DNA from: Caldithrix sp.
Lineage (GTDB): Bacteria > Zhuqueibacterota > Zhuqueibacteria > Oceanimicrobiales > Oceanimicrobiaceae
Reading direction: 5' to 3'
DNA: 5,544 nucleotides
Assembly: GCA_004357015.1 (NCBI GenBank)
Contig: SMXE01000100.1
Coordinates: forward strand, 1 to 5,544
Part shown: positions 1 through 5,412 of the stretch, one piece after another
Numbering within the stretch: the stretch's first letter is position 1
How the letters are laid out: every line of letters starts with the position of its first letter
Made by a program: the position numbers and the translations under genes
The notes under the pieces: generated by a model
What the model was told of the DNA's origin: nothing
Seen by the model: only the letters and a program-made list of their open reading frames with translations
Database searches by the model: none

Positions 1-285
1 CAAGGTCTTGCCGTCTCCGGGCCGCATCGCGTCTGCCCTGGTCAGCCGGTCGATGGCGTCATCGAAACGGTTGCTCTTGTAGTACGCAACACCCAGATCC
101 CGGATAACGCGATAGTCGGTCGAATCTTCAACCGCAGCAGCTTCAAACAGTTGGATTGCCTCGGCATACGACCCGCTATCCAATTGACCCAACCCCTTCC
201 GGTAAGTGCTCTTCGAACAGGAGGTTGCGGCCAGAACAAGCAGCAGCAACAGGAATGGACGCAAAGAGAACATCATCAATTTCAT
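1..285 (-). CDS. TPR-containing lipoprotein, N-terminal part (runs off left edge)
   Basis: The first 95 codons of a gene read leftwards and cut by the window edge. The product starts MKLMMFSLRP, followed by a Leu-rich hydrophobic core (residues 10-20) and ATSC with Cys23. This is a lipoprotein signal peptide with a slightly atypical lipobox (Ala rather than Leu at -3). From about residue 28 the sequence is TPR-like: GQLDSGSYAEAIQLFEAAA, then DYRVIRDLGVAYYKSNRFDDAIDRLTRADAMRPGD, matching the W/L-G-Y-A-F-A-P spacing of tetratricopeptide repeats. TPRs mediate protein-protein contacts, so an envelope-anchored scaffold is likely; its partner is unknown. The start at 285 is chosen because GGAG lies 7 nt upstream. 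An ATG at 288-290 is followed at once by a stop (ATGAAATGA), so it cannot be the start. The gene follows the 480-1556 TPR gene in the same direction with a 194-bp gap, so it may have its own promoter. Certain as a lipoprotein/TPR start; the specific role is unknown. Confidence 0.75.
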   Translation of the reverse strand, partial: MKLMMFSLRPFLLLLLVLAATSCSKSTYRKGLGQLDSGSYAEAIQLFEAAAVEDSTDYRVIRDLGVAYYKSNRFDDAIDRLTRADAMRPGDGKTL

Positions 286-292
286 TTCATGT

Positions 293-297
293 CTCCT
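293..297 (-). promoter_or_regulatory. Ribosome binding site of the TPR lipoprotein, with a decoy start-stop
   Basis: AGGAG on the minus strand lies 7 nt before the ATG at 285 and only 2 nt before another ATG at 290. The upstream ATG gives a two-codon ORF (ATG AAA TGA) whose stop overlaps the real start region, so the spacing decides for 285. Confidence 0.6.
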
Positions 298-365
298 ACA
301 CATGGGCATTTGCAGCGATCGCTACGCTAATCTCCGCAACGATCTTCTTTACCTGAACTATCCTA

Positions 366-398
366 TTTATACAGACGGGAATGGACCGGTGCTGTCAA
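366..398 (-). promoter_or_regulatory. Possible sigma70-like promoter of the TPR lipoprotein gene (weak)
   Basis: On the minus strand a perfect TTGACA (398-393) is followed by TATAAATA (371 downward), but the spacer to TATAAA is 21 nt, well over the usual 17. Alternative -10 hexamers at better spacing (CTGTAT, 18 nt) are poorer. The site lies in the 194-bp gap before the lipoprotein gene, where a promoter is expected. It is reported as a candidate only. Confidence 0.25.
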
Positions 399-479
399 AT
401 AAATGATTAAAGTACCAAAAAAGCAATATCTTTTTGCAATTGTACCAGTCCGGCACATGGCAATCCCGGCTTTGGTTGG

Positions 480-1556
480 TTACAAGCCGGCGACTAATTT
501 CTCCATCTCAGATTCACTGAGTCGTGGTCCCGGTAATCCTTCCTGAAAATGCCGAACCAATCTGAAATTTCGATCCAGCCTGAGCGCCTCCTGATAATGC
601 TTGCGGGCTGCACTAAACTGATTTCTGTCCTCGAAATCCAGACCCTTGCTGAAGGCAATCAGCGCCAGGCTATTGGCAGGGACCGGCTTACTTCCCGCAC
701 CCACTGGTTCCAGTCCGAGGTCTTTGGTCAATTGCACAATAACCTCTTTTTCCAACGCCGCCAGCTCAGACAAACGTCCCCGAACCTGGATACCAGCACC
801 AATCAGATCCCCGGTCCTGCCATCAACCACACCAGCGGAGAGCCGAACATCCGTCTCATCAATTCGCTCAATACCGCCGGTTATCAGGAAGTTCGCCTCT
901 AACAGTCTTGCGATTTCAGGTATTTTTGTCCGGTCATAGAGTTCGGTAGGCCGCATACCCAACTCTTCTACAAGTACCTGGATTTTGCCTCTGTCCGCGA
1001 CCTTCAGTCGCTTGAATTTTGCAAGATCATGAATGAGCAACTCGGCAATTCCCTTGATCACCGGATCGAGTTCAGACCAGCCTGAAACATTCCGAAAATA
1101 AAGAACGGCCACGGAATTGGACGAGCCAGAAGCAACCGCGTCCGACTTTGAAAGTTTCCGTTGAATCTCCCGCCGCCAACTCATGCGGAAATTGTCACGC
1201 ACACGGGCACGAAGCGCACCCAGCAACGAGTCTGGCAATTTTAGAGTCGCGAAATAGCGATAGATAATGGCGGCTTTGTCGTACTCGTGCGCAGACTCGT
1301 AGCTCAGGCCCAGGTAAAGCAGCGTCCTTGGATCCCTTGAATTAGTTCGAAAGGCCGCGATGAGCGCGCTAATTGCCCGCCGGTGTTGGCCGGCCTTGTA
1401 GTGGTCCACACCAGATTCACGCTGCTGCCGCCAGTCGGCCGGCGGCTCATACGAGACCCGCGACGCCTGGCCGACGCCGGCAGGAGCGTTGGTTGCCGGA
1501 GCCAACGAGTGCTGGAACGCGCCACACAGCAAGATAGTTACGAGGAGAAGTTGCAC
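480..1556 (-). CDS. Secreted TPR protein with central CsgG/FlgO-like domain
   Basis: A 358-aa exported protein. Residues 1-24 form a signal peptide (hydrophobic LLLVTILLCGAF, then an Ala/Pro-rich cleavage region). A TPR pair spans about 43-108 (VDHYKAGQHRRAISALIAAF; LLYLGLSYESAHEYDKAAIIY). Residues ~148-285 resemble the CsgG/FlgO/TolB-N-like fold used by envelope assembly proteins: VAVLYFRN strand, IAELLIHDLAKFKRLKVADR helix-strand, LEANFLITGGI, then RLSAGVVDGRTGDLI. A last TPR-like helix pair is at ~297-335 (FSKGLDFEDRNQFSAARKHY). TPR modules flanking such a domain suggest a periplasmic assembly or sensing protein that binds partners. The start is GTG at 1556: the in-frame upstream stretch meets a TAG six codons earlier and holds no ATG, and the ribosome site is weak. 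Cys11 is too close to the N-terminus for a confident lipobox. Domain assignment is from motif pattern, not a search; the precise role is unknown. Confidence 0.75.
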   Translation of the reverse strand: MQLLLVTILLCGAFQHSLAPATNAPAGVGQASRVSYEPPADWRQQRESGVDHYKAGQHRRAISALIAAFRTNSRDPRTLLYLGLSYESAHEYDKAAIIYRYFATLKLPDSLLGALRARVRDNFRMSWRREIQRKLSKSDAVASGSSNSVAVLYFRNVSGWSELDPVIKGIAELLIHDLAKFKRLKVADRGKIQVLVEELGMRPTELYDRTKIPEIARLLEANFLITGGIERIDETDVRLSAGVVDGRTGDLIGAGIQVRGRLSELAALEKEVIVQLTKDLGLEPVGAGSKPVPANSLALIAFSKGLDFEDRNQFSAARKHYQEALRLDRNFRLVRHFQEGLPGPRLSESEMEKLVAGL

Positions 1557-1696
1557 TTTTGCCGCCGCTTTCTATTCTGAAGAATTCATAACCACAGTGA
1601 GCCGCCTTGCTCGTGCCGATGCGTGGTCAATCATAACTTGCGAGTCACCTGCGCTGCCGTTACCTGCACTGAGCCTGGTGAAAGCACTTTAGCTAC

Positions 1697-1760
1697 GGCC
1701 AACGGCGCCAAACCCTGAATCACGCCTCTTCGGCAGCGTCAGGTGAACGGGCTGTTGGAA
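1697..1760 (-). other. Possible short integron attC (59-base-element-like) site
   Basis: Read on the minus strand, this 64-bp element starts TTCCAACAGCCCGTTCACC and ends GGTTTGGCGCCGTTGGCC. The outer cores CCAAC and GTTGG pair. After equal arms of 15 nt a second pair, CCTGA and TCAGG, follows, with a short unequal centre between them. This is the R''-L''/L'-R' layout of classical short attC sites, and the start resembles the familiar TAACAATTCGTTCAAG pattern. Orientation agrees with the two longer sites on the right. It also contains GGCGTGATT, found in both of those sites. Against it: the R' core GTTGGCC departs from GTTRRRY, and it sits 260 bp past the methyltransferase stop instead of a few tens of bp. 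It could be a chance palindrome. Confidence 0.38.
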
Positions 1761-1806
1761 CCGCGCAGATATGATTTTCCTGAAATTGAGGATTTTGTCT
1801 GCGGTT
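1759..1806. repeat. Imperfect inverted repeat (hairpin) next to the attC-like site
   Basis: The arm AACCGCGCAGA (1759-1769) pairs with TCTGCGGTT (1798-1806) with a 2-nt bulge, and an inner TCCT/AGGA pair lies around the loop. It abuts the attC-like site. There is no T-run on either side, so an intrinsic terminator is unlikely. Function unknown. Confidence 0.4.
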
Positions 1807-2019
1807 GAAGCTCATCGACTAAAATTCCACAAATTTTGAAAAACGAGACCCCGGACGCACCACCTTTGAAACCACACGATGTGTCTCTGTTCTTTTGTCC
1901 GACCGGCGCCCTGGAGTTCGACGCGCGGGCCAGCCGATGCATACCACTAACGGATCGGCCGGATACGGAGTAGTCGCGAAACACCGGCAGGTGAATAGCA
2001 GGCGGTGGGAGCGGTGCCT

Positions 2020-2827
2020 TCACTTCGTCCCGACGCCGATGTTGATCGGGTTGGTCAGCTTGGCGGCGCCGCTGCCATCGGAGCGCTCGCGGACCATCTT
2101 CTCCAGCGTCTGCTGGATCACGCCTCTCTCGTCGTTAGTCAGGTTCAAGCTGCCGAGCACCATCTCGACGATCGGGTTGCTCCACACCAGCCACTCCCAC
2201 AGGTCCATTCCGCTCTTGTGCTCCGTGGTCTCGGTAATGGTCTCGACCTTCACGTCCTTCAGTCCGGCGGCGGAGAACTCCTTGCGTAGCCTCTCCGGAT
2301 CCGCAAGTTGGAACTCGAGCGGTGGAGGATCCATCGGGGGGCCGTCGAAGTCGGGGCGGACAGACTGAGCGGCACCCACGAGGAAGTCGAGGAACTCGAT
2401 CTTGTGCGGGTCGCCGTATACATTCATGAGCACACGGCCGCCGGGCTTGACGACGCGCACCATCTCGCTAATGCCCTTCGGCATGTCGGGAAACAGCATT
2501 ACGCCGAACTGCGAACCGGTCGTCGAGCTCGAGCTCGTGGCCGTCCATGACGCGGGTTTCGATGTTGAGTCCATCCTGGTCCGCACGCTCCTTCAGCAAC
2601 TCGAGCATGACGGGAGACTGGTCCGTCGCCAGTACCTGCGCGCCGAGGCGCGCCGCCGGGATACTGAGGGCACCGCTGCCAGCCGCCACGTCCAGGAAAC
2701 GCATGCCGCCACGGAGCCCGGCACGGCGAAGGCCTTCGTTCGCAATCCCCATCTGCGTGGGAGTGTTGGTCTTGTCATAACCTGGCGCGATTTTGTCCCA
2801 GGCGGCGTGCGTATCTTCTCTTTCCAT
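2020..2827 (-). pseudogene. Class I SAM-dependent methyltransferase, broken by a frameshift near 2518
   Basis: A UbiE/Methyltransf_11-type methyltransferase gene lying in two frames. Part one (2827 to about 2519) starts MEREDTHAAWDKIAPGYDK and carries SAM motif I, LDVAAGSGAL (residues 45-54), the acidic-loop motif VLATDQSP (65-72) and VMDGHELELDD (93-103). Part two (about 2517 to 2020) resumes with GSQFGVMLFPDMPKGISEM and includes the post-motif strand VVKPGGRVLMNVYG (2454-2413) and a C-terminal region ending NPINIGVGTK. Only 1 nt separates the last codon of part one from the first homologous codon of part two, where about five residues are expected, so ~14 nt seem to be missing. Unshifted, part one would end as a 119-aa product lacking the C-terminal half. 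The start at 2827 has a strong AGGAGG (2838-2833) 5 nt upstream. Everything else looks intact, so this is a recent lesion or a sequencing/assembly error. The substrate cannot be inferred. Confidence 0.8.
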
Positions 2828-2843
2828 TGCGTCCTCCTCAATC

Positions 2844-2859
2844 TTAATAGGTTAATAGG
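2844..2859. repeat. Two tandem copies of TTAATAGG
   Basis: TTAATAGG occurs twice without a gap (2844-2851, 2852-2859), a few bases upstream of the methyltransferase ribosome binding site. It may be slippage or a binding site; nothing further can be said. Confidence 0.55.
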
Positions 2860-2898
2860 GTGAACTCCGGTTTTTGAACCACATAAAACTTAGTCATA

Positions 2899-2916
2899 CA
2901 TGGAAAATTTTCCATG
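2899..2916. repeat. 18-bp perfect palindrome, possible operator or recombinase site
   Basis: CATGGAAAATTTTCCATG is exactly self-complementary. A weaker copy with core GGAAAGTTTTCC lies 36 bp away at 2935-2946, and single half-sites (TTTTCCAT, 3044-3051; CTGGAAAA, about 2975) follow. Repeated dyads of one motif are typical of repressor operators or of transposase/integrase binding sites. No gene for such a protein is in the window. Confidence 0.5.
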
Positions 2917-3138
2917 ATAAGAACTCACATGGATGGAAAGTTTTCCTTCATAAGGTTACATTAAACTATGAAAACTGGAAAAACTTGTTGCTTTTTTCAA
3001 ACTGTATAACAGTCACGTAGCGACTGTCTTAAAAGCCAAGCATTTTCCATGTACAAAATAATGGACCCCCACATTTTACATCTCTCGAAATTCTTTCTCT
3101 CAGCCCAAAAACTACTTCTATTAGAACCCTGCTTTCAA

Positions 3139-3603
3139 TTAAATATTAGCGCGATATTTAAGCTGCACACCTTTTAGAAAATTGCGCAAGATCTGATCTT
3201 TACAGTCACGGTAGTGTTTATGACCTGGCCTACGGAAAAACGCGCTTAATTCGTGTTTACTCATGCGAAAATTAGCCAGGTCCATAATTGCCAATACATC
3301 TTCGCTCTTCAGGTCTAATGCAATTTTTAATTTTCTGAAAATCATGTTGTTCGTTAAACGCTGCTCTGGCTCCGGTTGTGGCCCTTCTTTTCTGCCTCGT
3401 TTATGGTTGATCAAACCATTCAGGAAAATCGCCAGCCAAGTATCGCTGCATTCCTGATACGAAGGGTCATCATCTTTTTTTAACCAACAGCTGATCTGCG
3501 TCACGGTTACCTGATGATCAGCCAAGCCAAATAAAGCAGCCATTTTCGAATCGTTAAAGTCGAAGGTATAGCGGATACGGCGTAAGATATCGTTATTGGT
3601 CAT
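3139..3603 (-). CDS. yehS: YehS-like DUF1456 family protein
   Basis: A 154-aa protein matching the DUF1456 family in length and layout (E. coli YehS is about 156 aa). It contains two related halves. The first is NNDILRRIRYTFDF followed by QISCWLKKDDDPSYQECSD and FLNGLINHKRGRKEGP (residues 3-75). The second is NNMIFRKLKIALDLKSEDVL followed by HELSAFFRRPGHKHYRDCKD and ILRNFLKGVQ (85-147). This internal duplication, with the conserved N-N-x-I-x-R-K-L-K/R motif and the C-x-D before the last helix, is diagnostic. The biochemical function of the family is not established. The start at 3603 is preferred over an in-frame ATG at 3726: it aligns with the family N-terminus and has AGGA 7 nt upstream, while the 41 codons before it look like a transposase scrap. 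The stop codon lies in an AT-rich inverted repeat (TTAAATAT/ATATTTAA, 3139-3161). Base composition is lower in G+C than the genes to its left, suggesting transfer from a proteobacterial source. Confidence 0.88.
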   Translation of the reverse strand: MTNNDILRRIRYTFDFNDSKMAALFGLADHQVTVTQISCWLKKDDDPSYQECSDTWLAIFLNGLINHKRGRKEGPQPEPEQRLTNNMIFRKLKIALDLKSEDVLAIMDLANFRMSKHELSAFFRRPGHKHYRDCKDQILRNFLKGVQLKYRANI

Positions 3604-3726
3604 GAGTAGGTCCTGATATAAACTTGCAGTTGTGCCACAGTGTGGCCGCTTGACGTAACCGTGCTGCACGGGATTGTAGCGGATGGTCCAAAGTAAAGAA
3701 GTATTCCCCGCCTGCCAGTTTTGCAT
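3604..3726 (-). pseudogene. C-terminal remnant of a REP-associated tyrosine (Y1) transposase
   Basis: In frame with and directly upstream of the YehS-like start, the translation reads TIRYNPVQHGYVKRPHC (codons at about 3687-3637). This closely resembles the conserved tail of Y1/REP-associated transposases (pattern YIHYNPVKHGLVxRxxDWPYSSFHR). The expected W-P-x-S-S-F that follows is degenerate here (GTTASLYQ). The catalytic HUH and Tyr regions are absent, so only some 25-30 recognisable residues survive. The remnant starts within about 20 bp of the stop of the acidic-protein gene. These elements normally move REP palindromes rather than cassettes, so it points to a deletion or insertion event at this place. 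Assignment is by motif only; a chance match to so short a segment is possible. Confidence 0.5.
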
Positions 3727-3742
3727 GGTCGGAATCTGACAT

Positions 3743-4126
3743 CTATTCGTTTTCAGACCTCTGCCAATCGCTGAAATTTACAATGAATATCCTGGGCTCT
3801 ACAGCCACGCCGTAATCTTCATAGGGTTCAACGTCATACTCGAAGCCATTTGATGTTGCGGTGCGTTCAAATCGTTTTAGGGCCTCGGGCTCAAGTGCGT
3901 AACTACCACATGAGCAGCCATAATCCCTGAGGAAGTCGGAGATTCTAACGGGCTCTATTTTGTAATCCTCCGCCGGGAACATTGCACCTGCGAGGAACCT
4001 CAGCAGACTCTCGGGACTATCGGCAACATAACACTCGTTCTCATTGTACTCATAACACTCCTCGACTGGGTCATACGCGCTATATCCAATTAAATCATCC
4101 GATAAGGGTTGTTCAGGTTGCGCCAC
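3743..4126 (-). CDS. Acidic 127-aa protein of unknown family, coupled to the SEC-C gene
   Basis: Not recognised. The 127-aa product is rich in Glu, Asp and Tyr (for example VEECYEYNENECY, residues 21-33; FEYDVEPYEDYGVAVEPR, 95-112) and has four cysteines (24, 32, 71, 73), including C-S-C at 71-73. It has no signal peptide or membrane segment and should be a small soluble cytoplasmic protein. The start is GTG at 4126 because a near-perfect GGAGGTG (4140-4134) lies 7 nt upstream. This puts the start 37 nt inside the SEC-C gene, so the two are almost certainly translated from one message. Strong acidity, small size and coupling are features shared by many antitoxin and immunity proteins, but that is inference. 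After its stop, no attC follows; a transposase scrap begins within 20 bp. Confidence 0.75.
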   Translation of the reverse strand: MAQPEQPLSDDLIGYSAYDPVEECYEYNENECYVADSPESLLRFLAGAMFPAEDYKIEPVRISDFLRDYGCSCGSYALEPEALKRFERTATSNGFEYDVEPYEDYGVAVEPRIFIVNFSDWQRSENE

Positions 4127-4533
4127 CCCGTTTCACCTCCGCTTCGCACGATTCTGAAATCTGAGACTTTGACATAGTCCTGTGATTTAAGATACTCTGC
4201 AACGGCCAGCTCCGACCCAATCTGTTCTTTTCGGAGAAATGCATTTGCCAAGTCTGCTTCTGCTATCTCAGCGGCATCGTCTTCTTCACTGTGTTGCTCG
4301 GTAGGTTTCACCAGAACGAAATGGTGACTCCAATTGTTAGGGGCCAATTGCTTAAGGCATGCTATTGAAGGGACAAATTGTCCGATGTCTCCGTAACTCC
4401 CTGGCTTAAACCGAAATTGCGGAGTCACCATTCTCTCAGTTTCGGCTGGTTGAGACTTCTGCATGCAACAGGCCTTGTATTTTTTCCCACTGCCGCACGG
4501 GCAGGGAGCATTTCTCCCTATCTTGTTACTCAT
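4090..4533 (-). CDS. SEC-C motif protein, first gene of a cassette
   Basis: A 147-aa protein with an N-terminal SEC-C zinc-binding motif: residues 7-23 read RNAPCPCGSGKKYKACC, giving C11-x-C13-x8-C22-C23, the metal-ligand pattern known from the SecA C-terminus, where it binds zinc and helps contact SecB and ribosomes. The rest (about 30-147) is not recognised; it contains FKPGSYGDIGQFVPSIACLK, an acidic stretch EEDDAAEIAEADLANAF (79-95), and a C-terminal LAVAEYLKSQDYVKVSDFRI. SEC-C tags occur on many small proteins of unknown role, often on mobile DNA. The ATG at 4533 begins 45 nt after the core of the attC-like site at 4579, normal for the first gene of an integron cassette; its ribosome site is weak. 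It overlaps the acidic-protein gene by 37 nt (4090-4126). The motif is certain; the biological role is open. Confidence 0.85.
   Translation of the reverse strand: MSNKIGRNAPCPCGSGKKYKACCMQKSQPAETERMVTPQFRFKPGSYGDIGQFVPSIACLKQLAPNNWSHHFVLVKPTEQHSEEDDAAEIAEADLANAFLRKEQIGSELAVAEYLKSQDYVKVSDFRIVRSGGETGWRNLNNPYRMI
4134..4140 (-). promoter_or_regulatory. Strong ribosome binding site inside the SEC-C gene
   Basis: GGAGGTG on the minus strand, 7 nt before the GTG start at 4126, lies within the SEC-C coding sequence (codons for SGGE). It decides the start of the overlapping downstream gene. Confidence 0.75.
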
Positions 4534-4578
4534 ATTCGCTCAATTCTTGACAGACTAAAATGAGAATAGTAAGCTCAA

Positions 4579-4707
4579 GCATAACGATTGGCTAATTTGC
4601 CAGCGGTGAATTCGCACTAGACTGTGAAAAAACACTGAAGTTGGAGAAGATACTGAACGTCGAAAATCACGCCAGGCTAGCTGGTCAAGTTAAGCTAAAT
4701 GTTATAC
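4579..4707 (-). other. Integron attC recombination site (VCR-like, 129 bp)
   Basis: On the minus strand the element begins GTATAAC (4707-4701) and ends GTTATGC (4585-4579), near-complementary outer cores. The arms continue to pair imperfectly: ATTTAGCTTAACTTGACCAGC on one side against GATTGGCTAATTTGCCAGC read from the other end, then GGCGTGATTTTCG against GGTGAATTCG, with an unpaired centre. This gives a long bulged hairpin some 40 bp deep, as in large attC sites of chromosomal integrons such as the Vibrio repeats (about 125 bp, ending GTTATG). It lies 21 bp after the stop of the 4729-5079 gene and 45 bp before the SEC-C start, just where a cassette boundary is expected. Strand exchange would fall after G4585. 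The cores depart from strict RYYYAAC/GTTRRRY by one base each. Confidence 0.75.
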
Positions 4708-4728
4708 TTTGCGTGACGACTGGTACTC

Positions 4729-5079
4729 TCACGAGGTGGCTAAACCCGACATCTTGATGAGCTGTTCCGACCATTGTTGCGCTCTTCTTAGAAGTTCTTG
4801 CCGCCACTTCGCGTCATTCCAACTATTACGAGATTGAAGTTCCCACCTCGCTAGTTGTGATTGCAGTCTGACTAATTCAGCGATTTGTTCAATATCAAGA
4901 TCAGTTGCTGTCCATTCGATAAACCACTTACTTTCACTAATTGTCGCACTTACTGCGTTCTGATGACCATCGTGTTTTGAGAAACTGGCCACACGCGCAA
5001 GATTAGCCGCCAAGCCTCCCAATCGCGTGGGAATTGGATCCCTCAAGTAACGAGTCCGAAGTTTTTCGAGTCGGCTCAT
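4729..5079 (-). CDS. Unrecognised 116-aa partner protein of DUF5674
   Basis: A small soluble protein with no signal peptide or membrane segment. It reads MSRLEKLRTRYLRDPIPTRL, then GGLAANLARVASFSKHDGHQ (21-40), ESKWFIEWTATDLDIEQIAE (49-68), and a helical C-terminus rich in Trp, Arg and Gln (LQSQLARWELQSRNSW; QELLRRAQQWSEQLIKMSG). It looks mostly alpha-helical. I have an impression of similar proteins beside DUF5674 genes in cyanobacteria, but cannot confirm it here. The ATG at 5079 overlaps the upstream TGA (ATGA, 4 nt) and has its own GGAGGG at 5088-5083, so coupled translation is expected. The gene ends 21 bp before the attC site, making it the last gene of its cassette. A partner, regulator or antidote role is inference from the pairing only. 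Confidence 0.8.
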   Translation of the reverse strand: MSRLEKLRTRYLRDPIPTRLGGLAANLARVASFSKHDGHQNAVSATISESKWFIEWTATDLDIEQIAELVRLQSQLARWELQSRNSWNDAKWRQELLRRAQQWSEQLIKMSGLATS

Positions 5080-5411
5080 ACACCCTCCAAAAGTTTTCTC
5101 GAGATATTTTCAACCTTACTTTTTATGACTGCATCTTGTATCGCCATCGACATATTCTGCTGTTTCGGACGGATATTTATTAGCGCCTCAAACTCGATGA
5201 TCTGCGTGAGCGCAATCCAGTTGGCGCCCCAAATATCTTCTTGACGACTTCCATCTTCTATGAGAACAGCTTCACAATCTGCCTGCATTTGACCACCGCC
5301 CGCCAAAATTCCACGGCCAGTATCAACCGCCAATTTGATGATAGGATCAAGTTCCTCAAGCATCTGAACGATTTGCTCTTGTGTCGCTTTATTACGAATG
5401 ATATGAATCAA
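5076..5411 (-). CDS. DUF5674 family protein
   Basis: A 111-aa protein with the DUF5674 pattern: KLAVDTGRGILAGGGQMQAD (26-45), the highly conserved centre LIEDGSRQEDIWGANW (50-65), and IEFEALINIRPKQQNMSM (72-89), the last matching the family's D/E-S-M-I-N-I-R-P-x-x-x-N motif. The family has no established function; members are small soluble proteins and the Asp/Glu/Arg-rich invariant core suggests a possible active site, which is inference. The start is TTG at 5411 (M-I-H-I-I-R), chosen because it aligns with the usual family start and an AAAGGTAAG ribosome site lies just upstream; no ATG is available at the N-terminus. It is the first gene of an 861-bp cassette and overlaps its partner by ATGA at 5076-5079. 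Confidence 0.82.
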   Translation of the reverse strand: MIHIIRNKATQEQIVQMLEELDPIIKLAVDTGRGILAGGGQMQADCEAVLIEDGSRQEDIWGANWIALTQIIEFEALINIRPKQQNMSMAIQDAVIKSKVENISRKLLEGV

Positions 5412-5412
5412 T

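Larger units (their letters stand above)
1557..2019. other. Gene-free stretch between the TPR gene and the broken methyltransferase
   Basis: These 463 bp hold no convincing gene. The longest minus-strand reading frame here (1739-2023, 94 codons) has no family-like sequence, no good ribosome site, and ends inside the attC-like element. Two structures are visible: the attC-like site at 1697-1760 and an inverted repeat at 1759-1806. The promoter of the TPR gene must lie in 1557-1700, but I see no clear -35/-10 pair. The sequence is GC-rich like the flanking genes. Confidence 0.55.
2828..3138. other. AT-rich non-coding spacer with palindromes
   Basis: These 311 bp between the YehS-like gene and the methyltransferase show no believable gene on either strand. 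The sequence is AT-rich, except for the methyltransferase ribosome site at its left end. It holds a short tandem repeat (2844-2859), an 18-bp perfect palindrome (2899-2916), a degenerate relative (2933-2949), further TGGAAA/TTTTCC motifs near 2976 and 3043-3049, and a 6-bp-stem hairpin ACAGTC...GACTGT near 3010-3028. The change from GC-rich to AT-rich near 2865 marks a junction of differently derived DNA. The methyltransferase promoter should lie here, but no convincing hexamer pair was found. Confidence 0.5.

Noticed and set aside
315..322. GCGATCGC, the cyanobacterial HIP1 palindrome
   Set aside because: I noticed only this copy in the window; HIP1-bearing genomes usually carry it about once per kilobase, so it says nothing on taxonomy.
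414..438. AAAAAG/CTTTTT hairpin after the TPR gene as a terminator
   Set aside because: The stem is almost all A-T and would be too weak; a GC-rich stem before the T-run is missing.
1739..2023. 94-codon minus-strand reading frame
   Set aside because: Its composition is not protein-like, it has no family motif or good ribosome site, and its last codons lie in the attC-like element.
1895..2863. Long plus-strand reading frames opposite the methyltransferase
   Set aside because: They are antisense shadows in GC-rich DNA; the minus strand carries clear methyltransferase motifs.
3004..3010. GTATAAC heptamer, a possible attC core after the YehS-like gene
   Set aside because: No complementary core or pairing arm exists in the 130 bp on its right; the neighbouring 6-bp hairpin is local only.
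3604..3726. N-terminal extension of the YehS-like protein to the ATG at 3726
   Set aside because: The family starts at the NNDIL motif, the ribosome site fits 3603, and the extension resembles a transposase tail.
4547..4575. Plus-strand TTGACA as a promoter reading to the right
   Set aside because: No acceptable -10 follows at 16-18 bp and no plus-strand gene lies downstream.
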